A DNA stretch of 64,000 bases from Sphingobacterium spiritivorum ATCC 33861 (lineage in GTDB: Bacteria; Bacteroidota; Bacteroidia; Sphingobacteriales; Sphingobacteriaceae). This document shows, one piece after another, positions 36,661 through 47,700 of the stretch; the first letter of the stretch is position 1, and each line of letters starts with the position of its first letter. The DNA lies in contig NZ_GL379770.1 in assembly GCF_000143765.1 (NCBI RefSeq), positions 2,196,903 to 2,260,902 on the forward strand. The letters are read 5' to 3'. Both the position numbers and the translations under genes were made by a program. Under the pieces are notes generated by a model, which worked only from the letters and a program-made list of their open reading frames with translations, was not told the DNA's origin and did no database searches.

Positions 36661-38397
36661 ATGGAAACCGAAGTAAAAGATAACAGCGTAAATTATACTA
36701 TATTGCCCACACATAAAGCCAAAGGTCACATCTATCGCGGATATGATTCACTGGCCACAGCTCTGTCTGCAGAATCACTCTATATACTTGACGGATATAT
36801 CGGAGTGGACTGGCAGGAAATTGTTGAAGAACTCGGCGCTGCTTTCCGTAGAAGTGCCATAAATGTGCGTTTTATAGCTTTCGAAACGGCTCTGAAAGAA
36901 ACCACTCAGATCGAGGCAATGGTACAGCCTTTTCTAGGTGCGGATGACCCCTTGTTCGGTTACAGAACGGATCTGTCTATCACCGATTTTTATGATCTGG
37001 AAAAAGTAAAAATGCTTGTACCCGCACATGCTGAAGGATTGACGATACTATACGGAACAGGCGCAGCATGTTACGATACAAAGGCTCCCATTGCCTATTT
37101 TGATTTACCTAAAAATGTACTTTCGCAGCGCATGCGTCAGGGAAAGGTTGACAATCTTGGTGCAGATTTTCAGGACGACAAGAAACAGATTTACAAGCGA
37201 TTTTACTTTGTGGATTGGGTAGTATTGAATAAGCATAAGAAAAATATATTACCGCGGACAACCATTATGGCGGATCAGCAGCTTACGGAACGTATCACCT
37301 GGATGTACGGCAAGGATCTGCGTGATACCCTGAAAGATATGTCGACCTCTTTCTTCAGAGTAAGACCCTGGTTTGAGCCGGGTGTCTGGGGCGGACAATG
37401 GATGAAAAAACACATGAAGCAATTGGATCAGAACGTAGAAAATTACGCCTGGTCTTTTGAGATGATCGTTCCTGAAAACGGACTGGTATTAGCTGACGGA
37501 GATCATCTTCTGGAAGTTTCCTTTGATCAGTTGATGTATACTGCCGGCGAACAGGTGCTGGGCAAAGCATATAACCGGTTCGGAGATGAATTTCCGATAC
37601 GCTTTGATTTCCTGGATACTTTTGACGGAGGAAACCTTTCTATACAGTGCCATCCGGGAACACAATATGCGAAAGATCAGTTCGGCGAAAATTTCACACA
37701 GGATGAAACCTATTATATTGTTGATTGTGAGGAGAATGCGGAAGTGTATCTGGGATTTCAACAGGATATACAGCCTGATAACTTCCGAAAAGTACTGGAA
37801 GAAAGTTTTGAAAACGGCACTACTATCGAAATTGAAAAGTATGTTCAGAAATTCACGGTTCAGAAACATGATCTCTATCTGATCCCCAACGGTACAGTAC
37901 ATGCATCCGGAAAAAACAATCTGGTGCTCGAAATCAGCGCCACACCTTATATTTTCACCTTCAAAATGTACGATTGGGTACGTCCGGATCTGGATGGAAA
38001 GCCCAGACCACTCAATATAGCACGTGCATTTGAAAATCTGGATTTTTCACGTAAAGGAACCGTAGTACAGGATACATTAATATCTAAACCAAAGGAAACT
38101 GCATTGGATGTAAATACAAACTATATAGATCTGCCGACTCACGAACAGCATTTCTATACGATTTGCAGATATGACTTTACGGATCAGGTAGCCGTAGAGA
38201 CAAAAGGACAATGCCATATCCTCATGCTGGTAGAAGGCTCGGCAATAGAACTGACTACCGCAGACGGAAAACAAGAGGTCTTTCATTTTGTAGAAACCTT
38301 TGCTGTACCTGCTGCTGCCGGTTCGTACGAGTTACGCAATCTAGGCGAAACACAGGCCAAAGTAATTGTATCCTTTGTCAAAGATGAAGTCTGTTAA
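36661..38397 (+). CDS. manA: Class I mannose-6-phosphate isomerase with N-terminal extension
   Basis: Cytoplasmic zinc enzyme interconverting mannose-6-phosphate and fructose-6-phosphate. The isomerase part covers about residues 225-578; zinc ligands fit Gln329 and His331 (LSIQCHPG), Glu349 (QDETYYI) and His414 (NGTVHASG), followed by MYDWVRPDLDGKPRP. At 578 residues it is far longer than the E. coli enzyme (391). The first roughly 210 residues form a separate domain with VLYILDGYIG-like and LTILYGTGAACYDTKAPIAY segments that resemble a nucleoside/sugar-kinase-like fold without an intact P-loop; its role is unknown. It lies 37 bp after the porter gene. Confidence 0.85.
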   Translation: METEVKDNSVNYTILPTHKAKGHIYRGYDSLATALSAESLYILDGYIGVDWQEIVEELGAAFRRSAINVRFIAFETALKETTQIEAMVQPFLGADDPLFGYRTDLSITDFYDLEKVKMLVPAHAEGLTILYGTGAACYDTKAPIAYFDLPKNVLSQRMRQGKVDNLGADFQDDKKQIYKRFYFVDWVVLNKHKKNILPRTTIMADQQLTERITWMYGKDLRDTLKDMSTSFFRVRPWFEPGVWGGQWMKKHMKQLDQNVENYAWSFEMIVPENGLVLADGDHLLEVSFDQLMYTAGEQVLGKAYNRFGDEFPIRFDFLDTFDGGNLSIQCHPGTQYAKDQFGENFTQDETYYIVDCEENAEVYLGFQQDIQPDNFRKVLEESFENGTTIEIEKYVQKFTVQKHDLYLIPNGTVHASGKNNLVLEISATPYIFTFKMYDWVRPDLDGKPRPLNIARAFENLDFSRKGTVVQDTLISKPKETALDVNTNYIDLPTHEQHFYTICRYDFTDQVAVETKGQCHILMLVEGSAIELTTADGKQEVFHFVETFAVPAAAGSYELRNLGETQAKVIVSFVKDEVC

Positions 38398-38432
38398 ACT
38401 ATATAGAACAATCACTTATAAACGATAAAATA

Positions 38433-39725
38433 ATGAATAGAATAGCCTTATTTGCCTTAGCAGGTCTGCTCACTGCATGTGGATCTTCTGCCGGCAAGAC
38501 AGACTCAGCCACACTGTCCAAGCGTATAGAAGCAGACTCTTCGCTACAGATCGTCAAAGATAAAGCGCTGGAAATCGTAAAATCCGGATTCAATGCCGGA
38601 GACGGATACAGTGAGGTGTGGATCAGAGATTACAATACATTTATCACAGTCGCCACAAAAGTACATCCGCATGAATTGATTAAGGAACAACTGCTTACGT
38701 TTTTCCGATTACAGGGGGAAGATGGTAATATTGCAGACGGTTTTGTCACAAAAGCAAGTCTTAAAGGCAAACCTTCAGATTATTACACGATTACCAATGC
38801 GCTTGCTCCGCAATTCGCAGCTCATAAGAATACGGTAGAAACAGATCAGGAGACATCTCTGATACAGGCAGTACACAAATACATCAAAGCAACAAACGAT
38901 ACCAGCTTTCTGGAAACCAAAGTCGGCACCACTACTGTAAAGGAACGTATGGAACATGCGATGGATTTTCTGATGAAGCACCGTTACAATGAGAAGTACG
39001 GCCTGCTCTGGGGAGCAACGACTGCAGACTGGGGTGACGTACAGCCGGAACATGACTGGGGTGTCCATCTGGATGAAAATTCTCATCTCGCTATCGACAT
39101 CTATGACAATGCCATGTTTCTGATCGCACTGGACAATTATATGGATATGATACCTGCGGCTGCTAACAGATGGAAATTGATACGGGAACAGATAGCAGGC
39201 AGCACAATGCAACATTTATGGGACGATAAGAATCAGAAGTTTATACCCCATATCTACCTGACGACTTCTCCATTTGACAAGAATTTTGATGAAAATCAGA
39301 TCTACTATCACGGAGGAACAGCGGTAGCCATAGAAGCTAATTTACTATCTAAGGAACAAATTAAAACATCTCTTGATAAAATGATTGCCAATGTCAAAGC
39401 TTCCGGAGCGGCGACCATTGGACTGACCTTATACCCGACCTATCCAGAAGGATCATTCAAAAATAAAGGTATGTATCCTTATGGTTATCAGAATGGCGGT
39501 GACTGGACCTGGTTTGGCGGAAGAATGATTCAGCAACTGATCAAAAACGGATTTGAAAAGGAGGCTTACGAACAACTAAAACCTATGCTTGACAGGGTTA
39601 TCGTCAATAAAGGCTTTTTTGAATGGTATACCAAAGACAATAAGCCTAAAGGGTCAGGAACATTTCGGGGTGAGGCAGGTGTATTATACGATGCCATTGT
39701 ACTGTTGGAGCAGGCCCAAAAATAA
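38433..39725 (+). CDS. Lipoprotein with (alpha/alpha)6-barrel glycosidase-like fold
   Basis: 430-residue exported lipoprotein (lipobox near AGLLTAC). The body consists of repeated helical hairpins with aromatic/acidic motifs facing a barrel: GYSEVWIRDYNTF, DGFVTKAS, TDQETSLIQA, LLWGATTADWGDV, DIYDNAMFL and GGDWTWFGGRMIQ. Such motifs occur in (alpha/alpha)6 enzymes such as glucoamylase/GH63- or GH125-like proteins, but I cannot place it in one family. It closes the porter-manA operon (35 bp gap) and faces the GH92 operon, so a mannoside-acting role is the best inference. Catalytic residues are not certain. Confidence 0.65.
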   Translation: MNRIALFALAGLLTACGSSAGKTDSATLSKRIEADSSLQIVKDKALEIVKSGFNAGDGYSEVWIRDYNTFITVATKVHPHELIKEQLLTFFRLQGEDGNIADGFVTKASLKGKPSDYYTITNALAPQFAAHKNTVETDQETSLIQAVHKYIKATNDTSFLETKVGTTTVKERMEHAMDFLMKHRYNEKYGLLWGATTADWGDVQPEHDWGVHLDENSHLAIDIYDNAMFLIALDNYMDMIPAAANRWKLIREQIAGSTMQHLWDDKNQKFIPHIYLTTSPFDKNFDENQIYYHGGTAVAIEANLLSKEQIKTSLDKMIANVKASGAATIGLTLYPTYPEGSFKNKGMYPYGYQNGGDWTWFGGRMIQQLIKNGFEKEAYEQLKPMLDRVIVNKGFFEWYTKDNKPKGSGTFRGEAGVLYDAIVLLEQAQK

Positions 39726-39728
39726 CAT

Positions 39729-39765
39729 AAAATGGGCTATCCAAAAAGGTTGGATAGCCCATTTT
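39729..39765 (+). terminator. Terminator of the porter-manA operon
   Basis: Perfect 15-bp inverted repeat (39729-39743 with 39751-39765) followed by T residues, immediately after the stop codon of the last gene. Confidence 0.88.
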
Positions 39766-39886
39766 TATGCGATTTTATACTACCTCCCTTACAGCATCAT
39801 CATTTCAGATATGCAATTCTCAAAGGGTTTGACTGACTTTTGAGACACCTTCTTCAATATAAAAGGTAAATTCATTTAAATATTTC

Positions 39887-39916
39887 AATTGCCCGGGAAT
39901 TAATTCCCGGGCAATT
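39887..39916. terminator. 30-bp perfect palindrome downstream of GH92 gene
   Basis: Two 15-bp arms (39887-39901, 39902-39916) with no spacer, 14 bp from the GH92 stop codon. A T run follows only on the plus strand, so it is either a second terminator for the plus-strand operon or a stabilising 3' hairpin for the susC-susD-GH92 message. Confidence 0.55.
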
Positions 39917-39930
39917 TTTCTACATATACT

Positions 39931-42900
39931 TTACTGTGCAACAGGAATACCTCCTGTTCCCCAGTTTTTGTTAGGCATGGATCCCATTTCCAGTATCAGC
40001 GTACCACCTTTCAATATTTCTGAAGCAGGAAACCAGCAGTTATTAAGCTCCACCCCATTTAATGTGGCTTTCTGAATATACATATTCTTCTTACTGGTAT
40101 TCCGGGCTTCGATCACAAACTCTTTTCCTCTGCCATACCGGTTACCGAGATCAAGGGTTACTTTCTCAAACAGCGGGCTTCCTATCTCATAGATCGGATC
40201 TACCCGGGCTCCGCCATCCATCTGAAACAATCCGAGGGCATTCATCACGAACCACGCACTCATCTGGCCCTGGTCCTCATCGCCAAGGTAAGCATTAGAC
40301 AAGCCGTGCCCGTAGTAGCGTTCCATAATTGCCCGGCTCCATTTTTGCGTAAGCCAGGGCCGTCCGACCCAGTTAAACAGAAATGCAAAGTGCATAGATT
40401 GCTGATTACCCTGTACGACCGGATAATCCCAGTACTGATCATTCGGCCCGTTGAAGCGCCATTTGTAACTCTCCTCAAATCCCCACTCCAACCGTTTCAG
40501 AAATGTATCCTGTCCTATACGTTTTGCTAATCCGGGTATATCCTGTGGCACAAAAAAAGTGAGCTGCCAGGCATTTCCTTCAACATAATGTTCGTTGGCA
40601 CCCGATTTAAACGGGTCAAACTCCTTATACCAATCCCCCTTAGCATCCCGCATGCGGGCATAGCCGGTCACAGTATCGATTGCATTTTTCCACCAGGATC
40701 CGCGTTCTCTGAATTGAATAAATTCCTTTTCCTTATTTAAGGATCTGGCCATTTGCGAAACAGTCCAATCGTCAAAGCTATATTCCAGTGAATTGGAAAA
40801 CCGTCCCTGATCATAGGGTACATACTGATGTTGCAGATACGTCATCAGATCCCTGTTGCCTGCATATCCGCCTTCAACCGGAGCAGATGCTGTAGTCTGC
40901 ATTTTGACCATTGCTTCAAACGATTTGTGCACATCATAATCCCGGATTCCCATCTGATAAGCACTTACTATAAGAGGTATTTCGTGCTCGGCTACCATTA
41001 CAGGAATATACTCCATACCGGCAGGGCCTTTAGCCAGCCAGCCATTGGCGTCATACATGGCCAGCTGTGAGCGTACCCATTTGCCTGACCATTCCGGAGT
41101 CACCAGATTCCAGAACTGATTCAGGTTCCAAAACGTATTCCAAAAAGCGTCGCATCCGAGCGCCACATCCGTGGATCCGGGAAGTTTGCGAATCTTTTCA
41201 TCGGCAGAAACCCAGCTTCCGTCCACATCACTGAATGTATTTCTGCTGGCAAGAGAACGGTACATATTGGTATAGAAACGCTCCTTTTGCAACTGATCAT
41301 TTGAATTTATCGAAATCCGTCCCAATTGCTCATTCCATACCTGCCTTTGACGGGCATATACCTTGTCAAAGGACCAGCCAAATGGCTTACTGATCTCTTC
41401 TTGCAGATTCAAAGCTGCATTTGCGATACTCACATAAGAGATTCCGGTTCGCAACTGTACAGTTTTATTTGTTCTGGTATCAAACTCGACAAACATCCCG
41501 GCATCACTTACCTCCGATTCATTCAACGTTTGCTGCCTCAGCACCTGCCCGTTTTTCCAATATCCGAAATTCCTGATCGGACGGTCAAATTCCATTACAA
41601 AATGTACATTATACTCCTGGTCAATATCTCCGGACCATACGTGCTGCGACAGTTGTCTGCTCACTCCCTCAATCCGGTAATCACTTATTTTGGTCAGCTT
41701 TACAGCTTTGATCTTGTAATCATACTCCGTAGGCAATTGCAGATCAATCATGATCCGTCCGGTATCCGCACGATGATAGGTATACCTCTGAAAGCTGGTT
41801 CGTGTACCTGCAGTCAGTTCAGCCGTAATATCATAATCCGTCAGATCCACACGATAATATCCCAAAGGAGCCTTTTCAGTTGTCTTATCGATGCGCGATC
41901 GGTATCCGCTATCCGGTTTATCCTGATCGCCCATATGAATATCGAGCTTACCAGATACCGGAAAAGTACCCAGACCTGTCATCGTCCACTCGTGGATATG
42001 GCTGAATGTTCCGATAGATTCTACAGTAGGATCATATCCGGCCTGCCATCCGCTTCGCTGATTGTCGGGACTGAGCTTGACCATACCGAATGGCATCCAG
42101 GGTCCCGGCGCAATCATCCATCTGGAATGTGCTGCTCCCATCATCGTGTTGACATAGTCGGCCGGACTAACGAGCTTTTGTGCCGACCGTTTCACTGTCC
42201 CTGCTCCTATTTTCATTCCGTCTGCCCGGATTTCGAAATGACTTGTTTTGGGATTTTTCACTGCCGGCATAAGGGCTTCCAGCACATACCTTCCGGTATC
42301 CAGATGCTGCTTCAGAATACTGTTTCCATCGAGCAGAACCTCTAGTTGCGCATGTGCTTTCATTGCAGACACATCCACTAAAAGAACCTGAAATTTTTCA
42401 TTTTCCTTCTCTGTTTCATAATCCGCCGGAAATACGGACTTCAGCCATGCGGTACCAGGTTTCAGGATATGGACATGTGACGGACCGTAGAGTGCCAAAT
42501 CATCAAATATCAGCCATCCGCCCTGCAGGGTAGTCAATGTGATATGGTTTGAGCCGTCTTTCAACAGTCCCTCAGGGATTTCAATCCGAATGTTTTGGCT
42601 TTCGGCCCGATCAAAAGGACCTACCGGATTTTCATGGCCGTTACCCTTTTTAAGCTGAAAGTAGTACGGTTTACCATTGACAGATATCTTAAATGAAGGA
42701 GCCTCCTTAGGATCAGTCTGCAAAATATTGATTTCAAAACCGAATTTATCATTTGCAGAGAGGTGCTCCAGTCCAAAATCAATATTCAAAAAATGAGAAC
42801 GTATTCCGGCAGTCGGTCCGGTTCCTCCCCAGCCGTTGACCGGTCCGGGTAAAACATAAGGCCACTCGGTCTGTACGTCTGAATGACCGATCATAAATGA

Positions 42901-43104
42901 CCGGTCTTCAAATCCGAAATCTCTCTCAATAAATTGTTTATAGGCATCGGAAGACAATGCCATTCCTGCCGGACTATGATCTTTCTTTCCTATCTGCCAG
43001 ATCACTTTAGCGCTATGCTGTGCCTTTACCTGAAAGACACAGCCTAACAACATACAGATCAGACAGCTTATTTTAATTATTTTCACTTTAGACTGTACAC
43101 ACAT
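39931..43104 (-). CDS. GH92 alpha-mannosidase with N-terminal carbohydrate-binding-like domain
   Basis: 1057-residue exported glycosidase of family 92, calcium-dependent exo-alpha-mannosidases. After a signal peptide, residues about 30-235 form a beta-sandwich like those in rhamnogalacturonan lyases (GWGGTGPTAGI, GGWLIFDDLALYGP). The GH92 part starts near PADYVNTMMGAAHSRWM; the catalytic (alpha/alpha)6 domain includes GCDAFWNTFWNLNQFWNL, GPAGMEYIPVM and YLGDEDQGQMSAWFVMNALG, the block that carries the family's catalytic acids. Third gene of the susC-susD operon, 12 bp after susD. Substrate probably alpha-mannosides from N-glycans or yeast mannan; linkage specificity cannot be read from sequence. 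Confidence 0.93.
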   Translation of the reverse strand: MCVQSKVKIIKISCLICMLLGCVFQVKAQHSAKVIWQIGKKDHSPAGMALSSDAYKQFIERDFGFEDRSFMIGHSDVQTEWPYVLPGPVNGWGGTGPTAGIRSHFLNIDFGLEHLSANDKFGFEINILQTDPKEAPSFKISVNGKPYYFQLKKGNGHENPVGPFDRAESQNIRIEIPEGLLKDGSNHITLTTLQGGWLIFDDLALYGPSHVHILKPGTAWLKSVFPADYETEKENEKFQVLLVDVSAMKAHAQLEVLLDGNSILKQHLDTGRYVLEALMPAVKNPKTSHFEIRADGMKIGAGTVKRSAQKLVSPADYVNTMMGAAHSRWMIAPGPWMPFGMVKLSPDNQRSGWQAGYDPTVESIGTFSHIHEWTMTGLGTFPVSGKLDIHMGDQDKPDSGYRSRIDKTTEKAPLGYYRVDLTDYDITAELTAGTRTSFQRYTYHRADTGRIMIDLQLPTEYDYKIKAVKLTKISDYRIEGVSRQLSQHVWSGDIDQEYNVHFVMEFDRPIRNFGYWKNGQVLRQQTLNESEVSDAGMFVEFDTRTNKTVQLRTGISYVSIANAALNLQEEISKPFGWSFDKVYARQRQVWNEQLGRISINSNDQLQKERFYTNMYRSLASRNTFSDVDGSWVSADEKIRKLPGSTDVALGCDAFWNTFWNLNQFWNLVTPEWSGKWVRSQLAMYDANGWLAKGPAGMEYIPVMVAEHEIPLIVSAYQMGIRDYDVHKSFEAMVKMQTTASAPVEGGYAGNRDLMTYLQHQYVPYDQGRFSNSLEYSFDDWTVSQMARSLNKEKEFIQFRERGSWWKNAIDTVTGYARMRDAKGDWYKEFDPFKSGANEHYVEGNAWQLTFFVPQDIPGLAKRIGQDTFLKRLEWGFEESYKWRFNGPNDQYWDYPVVQGNQQSMHFAFLFNWVGRPWLTQKWSRAIMERYYGHGLSNAYLGDEDQGQMSAWFVMNALGLFQMDGGARVDPIYEIGSPLFEKVTLDLGNRYGRGKEFVIEARNTSKKNMYIQKATLNGVELNNCWFPASEILKGGTLILEMGSMPNKNWGTGGIPVAQ

Positions 43105-43116
43105 ATCATTTCATCT

Positions 43117-44706
43117 TTAGTATCCCGGATTTTGCTCCAGAAGTGGATTTCGCTGCAGTTCATCTGTAGGAATAGGCAGCAACAGATTTTTCTCCAGAAT
43201 AGTGGCTCCTTTATCATTTGCATGGCCGATCACCGCTTCAAAATTAATATTTCCGTCATTAGTACCGGCAGGCACCGGAAACATTCTTGTGCGCTGTATA
43301 TCAAACCATTGTCTTCCTTCAAATACAAGCTCGCGATAGCGCTCCTTCCAGATTTCCTTTACAAACTGATCTGCCGGAAGACTGCCCAGTTGCTGGCGGA
43401 TAACAGCCGGATCGGTTTTCCAGTATGCTCTTGCCCTTACCTGACTAAGGTAGTCCACAGCTTCTGCAGTGACACCTTCCGAAAGTGCTATCGCTTCTGC
43501 TGCCATTAACAACACATCAGGATAGGTATATATCGGCAGATCTTTGCCCGAAGTAGCGGTCTCAAACGATGCCTGATCATCCTGCCACATGTAAGGTGCA
43601 GTCGGGAAATTAAGGATTGTTCCGTTTGCCCTTTCCAGTGAAGAATGAAAAAACTGCTTTTCCTGTATACGAAGATCATCCGCAGCACCGTAGCCTTTCA
43701 AAAATTTAGAAGAAGGTCCATACGCATTATTGGTAATCGCAAATACAGTGGCTGAAGTCGCTGTCGTTGGAAAAGCCCAATGTGCATGTGTGGAAGTCGC
43801 AATTCCTATGGTAAACTCATAGGAATAAATATACTCGTTGCTGACATTGTCGACCAGACGTAATTTGTTATAGGCTGTACTTTTCAGGTTGACAGATCCG
43901 TCCGGATTACGATCGTGTGTAGTGAGCTGATAAACGCCACTCTTGATAATGGCACGTGCTGTTGCCGCACTTTTAGCATATTCATTCTGCTGTAACGGAT
44001 ATCCGCTCATGGTCAGATAGACATCTGCCAACAGCGTTGCAGCCGTACCTTTACTCACTCGGCCTGCATTGGCGGACATGGTCTTATCGGCAAGATTTCC
44101 CTGATTGACAGCAAAAGTCAGATCCTGTACAATCAAAGCATATACCTCTTTTACCGGTGTACGCTTCACATTGATGTTTTCCAGATTTTCATAAGGCTCG
44201 GTTATTAAAGGGACATCACCAAACATCCTTACCAGCTGAAAATAGCCCTGTGCTCTGAAAAAATAAGCTTCTGCCAGCAACTGACTGCGTTGGATATCAG
44301 ACAGTCCCGGTGTTGTCGGGATGTATTTGATCGCATTATTTGATCTCGATATACCCCTGTATATAGTACTCCAGATGTCGTGAAAATAAGTAGATAAATT
44401 GGTGGCATTAAAGGTCATGTTCTGTGCATGCTGTACATGTACTTCCTGCCCCTTGAAATCATTGTCTATATATCCGGTAAGATAAGGTCCGAAGAACATC
44501 TTGGAGCCGGAATAATGAGCACCCGAGCCATCATACAGCTGTGGAGCTCCGATTCTATACAAACCGTTTACAGCGTTGGTAGCATGCTCGGGTTGGGTAA
44601 AATACTGGTTGCCGGCAAGTTCATCCTTCGGGTTTTCTTCCAGAAATTTTTTACAGGAAGTCATCATAGCGAGCGTGATGATTATTAATATTATAGTCGG
44701 TTTCAT
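43117..44706 (-). CDS. SusD/RagB-family glycan-binding lipoprotein
   Basis: 529-residue surface lipoprotein (lipobox MMTSC) that captures glycans and hands them to its SusC partner. The TPR-like helical core is recognisable: NPKDELAGNQYFTQPEHATN at the start, LLAEAYFFRAQGYFQLVRMFGDVPL, and the C-terminal ELVFEGRQWFDIQRT with the closing LLEQNPGY. Second gene of the operon, 36 bp after susC and 12 bp before the GH92 gene. Ligand is inferred to be a mannoside from the genes around it. Confidence 0.93.
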   Translation of the reverse strand: MKPTIILIIITLAMMTSCKKFLEENPKDELAGNQYFTQPEHATNAVNGLYRIGAPQLYDGSGAHYSGSKMFFGPYLTGYIDNDFKGQEVHVQHAQNMTFNATNLSTYFHDIWSTIYRGISRSNNAIKYIPTTPGLSDIQRSQLLAEAYFFRAQGYFQLVRMFGDVPLITEPYENLENINVKRTPVKEVYALIVQDLTFAVNQGNLADKTMSANAGRVSKGTAATLLADVYLTMSGYPLQQNEYAKSAATARAIIKSGVYQLTTHDRNPDGSVNLKSTAYNKLRLVDNVSNEYIYSYEFTIGIATSTHAHWAFPTTATSATVFAITNNAYGPSSKFLKGYGAADDLRIQEKQFFHSSLERANGTILNFPTAPYMWQDDQASFETATSGKDLPIYTYPDVLLMAAEAIALSEGVTAEAVDYLSQVRARAYWKTDPAVIRQQLGSLPADQFVKEIWKERYRELVFEGRQWFDIQRTRMFPVPAGTNDGNINFEAVIGHANDKGATILEKNLLLPIPTDELQRNPLLEQNPGY

Positions 44707-44742
44707 GAGTTGTTATATTAAGATTAACATAATGGTTGGATA

Positions 44743-47700
44743 CTAAAACTGAAAGCTTGTACCTATCGTAAATGTGCGGGGCTTTGGATATTGGTGAAAA
44801 AATATGTTTTGCCCCCATTGATTATCACCCCATGAAGTAGCTTCAGGATCATATCCTTTAAAACTGTCCGAAGTAATCAGAAATGCATTTTGTACACTTG
44901 CATATACTCGCCAGTTCTTAAGACCCCACTTTTGCAACTGATCATTGTGAAAAGTATAGCCCAGACTAATAGCATTCACCCGTAAGAAAGAACCGTTTGC
45001 CACCCAATGATCATCTACTTCACTGTTTTGTCCCGAATACGGACCGTTGCGGATTTGCTGGATCATTGTATTTTGATTTTGCTCCGTCCAGCTATCGTAC
45101 AATGTTCTGCGAAAGCCGTTGGAATAACCTGTACGGTCTTCGGTAGAATGAAAAAACTGCTGCAGGATATCCACTCCGTATACAAACTGCATATCCACTC
45201 CCAGATCCAGCTGTTTGTATCTGAAATTGTTAATAAAGCTTCCCGTCCAGTCCGGCAATCCTTTACCGATAATAGTTCGCTCGGCACTGCGTTTGGCCTC
45301 GCCCGGGATAGCCCCCACTTTGGCAGCTTCTGCAGCCTCCGCTGTACCCCATGTCCCTAATCTTCTGTATCCCCAGAAGGAACTCAGGCTTTCTCCGACA
45401 CGCAAAATAGTCTGGCTGCCGGACACCCAGTTAGGGCCGGGAAAAATATCTTCATTATTCGCTCCGAGCGCTTCGATCTGATTCTTATTATAGGTAAAAT
45501 TCAAAGTTGATTCCCAGTTGAAATCAGAAGTTTTGACCGGCACGGCACTAATCAATACCTCTACCCCTCTGTTCGACACAGAACCTATATTATCCCGTAC
45601 AGCCATAAATCCGGTAGACGAAGGCACAGGTCTGTCCAGCAACAAATCTGTAGTCAGCTTGTGGTAGTAATCCAGCCCCAGTTTCAGACGTCTGTCAAAC
45701 AAAGCCAGATCCATCCCGATATCAAATTGCTTTGATTTTTCCCATTCCAGATTAGGATTCGGAAGTCTGTTGATATAACTCTGGGATACACGTGTACCAT
45801 TGATCAGCGTCGTTTCAGAAGATATGGTACCTAAAGACTGATAAGTCGGAATTTCCGTATTTCCGGTGACCCCATAACTTGAGCGCAGCTTCAGCTCGTT
45901 GATGGCAGATACATCTTTTAAGAACGGTTCTTCTGAAATTACCCAACCGATACCTGCAGAAGGGAATACACCGTATTTGTTGTTTTCCCCAAACCGCGAA
46001 GATCCGTCAATACGCCCTGTAAAGGTGAGTAGATATTTACTTTTATAACTGTAACTTCCTCTCAGAAAGTAAGAGTTCATAGCCCATCTGTCGTATAATG
46101 AACCCGGAGCACCTGGTTGACTTGCAGCCTGAATACTGTTGTAGCGGAAGAAGTTATCGGAAAATCCCTTTGCCGAAATCCAGTTATTCTCCGCTCTTCT
46201 TTCCTGCCAGCTGAGACCAATCACTCCATTGATACGATGATCCCCAAAATCCTTGTTATAATTCAGATACGTCTCTTCCTGCCAGTAAAAAGAATGTTGA
46301 TTCTCAATATACGCATAACCCAGCGGAGCGGAAATATTGATCAGATCTGTAGGATCGTAATTCTGGATCAGATTATCATTTTTATCAAATCCGAATTGCG
46401 TACGCAGATCCAGTCCCGGAAGAATATGAAAAGTCAGATAGGTATTGCCAAAAATTTGCGTGCGTTTGCGTAACCGGTCCTGAGTTGTCAATACATGTAC
46501 AGGATTCGGGATAGACTCCAAAGAATATGCATCTGTGATCATGCCGCTGTGGGCCCAGGTTCCGTCCGGAAATCTGACCGGGAATATAGGAGGCATTTCC
46601 AGCATAGAACGTCTCGGCATCTGATGCCCTCCCTCTTCTTCAAACTCATTTCCGCGGGTATAGTTCACGAGCACATTTGTACCCATAGACAACCATTTTT
46701 TAGGTTTGGCATCATAAGCCAGTTTACCATTGATCCGTTCCAGCCAGTTGTTGAGCATGATCCCTTCGGTCTTGGCATAATTCATAAATGCACCAAATGA
46801 AGATTTTTCACCCTTGCCTAATACGGACAGCTGATGATTGTGAGACAGCGCAGTACGGGTAGCTTCATCCTGCCAGTCTGTGTCATACAACGGATTGCCC
46901 TGTGCGTCAAACAGTCGGGGATCCGAAGTTGTAAATACGGGAGCCGTGCCTGTAGGATTGTATTTGCTGTAATTGTCAAAACCTCTTTTAATGACTTCCA
47001 GAAATTCCTTAGCATTCAGCAACTCCAGTTTTTTAGGCAATACCCCTATACTCACAAAACCATCATAACCGATCACGACGCCATCTGACGTGGCACCTCG
47101 TTTGGTGGTGATCAGAATAACGCCATTGGCACCTCTGGCTCCGTAAATCGCTGTAGAAGATGCATCCTTCAGTACTTCCATACGTTCGATATCGTTTGGA
47201 TTGAGAAACTGCATATTCTCCATGACTACCCCGTCAATGACATAAAGCGGGCTTGAAGACGAATTGATCGTTCCCAACCCGCGAATCAGCACACGGGGAC
47301 TTCCGGTAGGAGATCCGGAATTGAGAAATACATTTACTCCGGCTACTTTACCTTTTAAGGCTTGCAAAGCATTATTGACCGGCACATTCAGCAGTTCTTT
47401 GGAAGATACCACCGCAACCGATCCTGTCAGATCAGATTTACGCTGTGTACCGTATCCGGTGACCACCACTTCTTCAAGCTCTTCTCCCGATGCGGACAAC
47501 AGGATACGCAGATCTCTTTGCTTTCCGACAGCAACCTCCTGAGATTTCATACCGATAAAACTAAAGATAAGAACTGCTTTTTCATCCTTCACTTCGATCT
47601 GAAACCGGCCTTTATCATCTGTCGTCGTCGCATTGGAGCTCCCTTTCTCCAGTATGCTGACACCTGTCAAGGCAGAGGCTGTATTTCCGTTTTCAGAGAC

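Noticed and set aside
39887..39916. Perfect 30-bp palindrome considered as a transcription-factor operator
   Set aside because: It lies between two convergent gene ends, so a terminator or mRNA-stabilising role is more likely than an operator.
41326..42345. 339-codon plus-strand frame antisense to the GH92 gene
   Set aside because: It has no recognisable family, Cys/His/Ile-rich shadow composition, and covers conserved GH92 motifs on the other strand.
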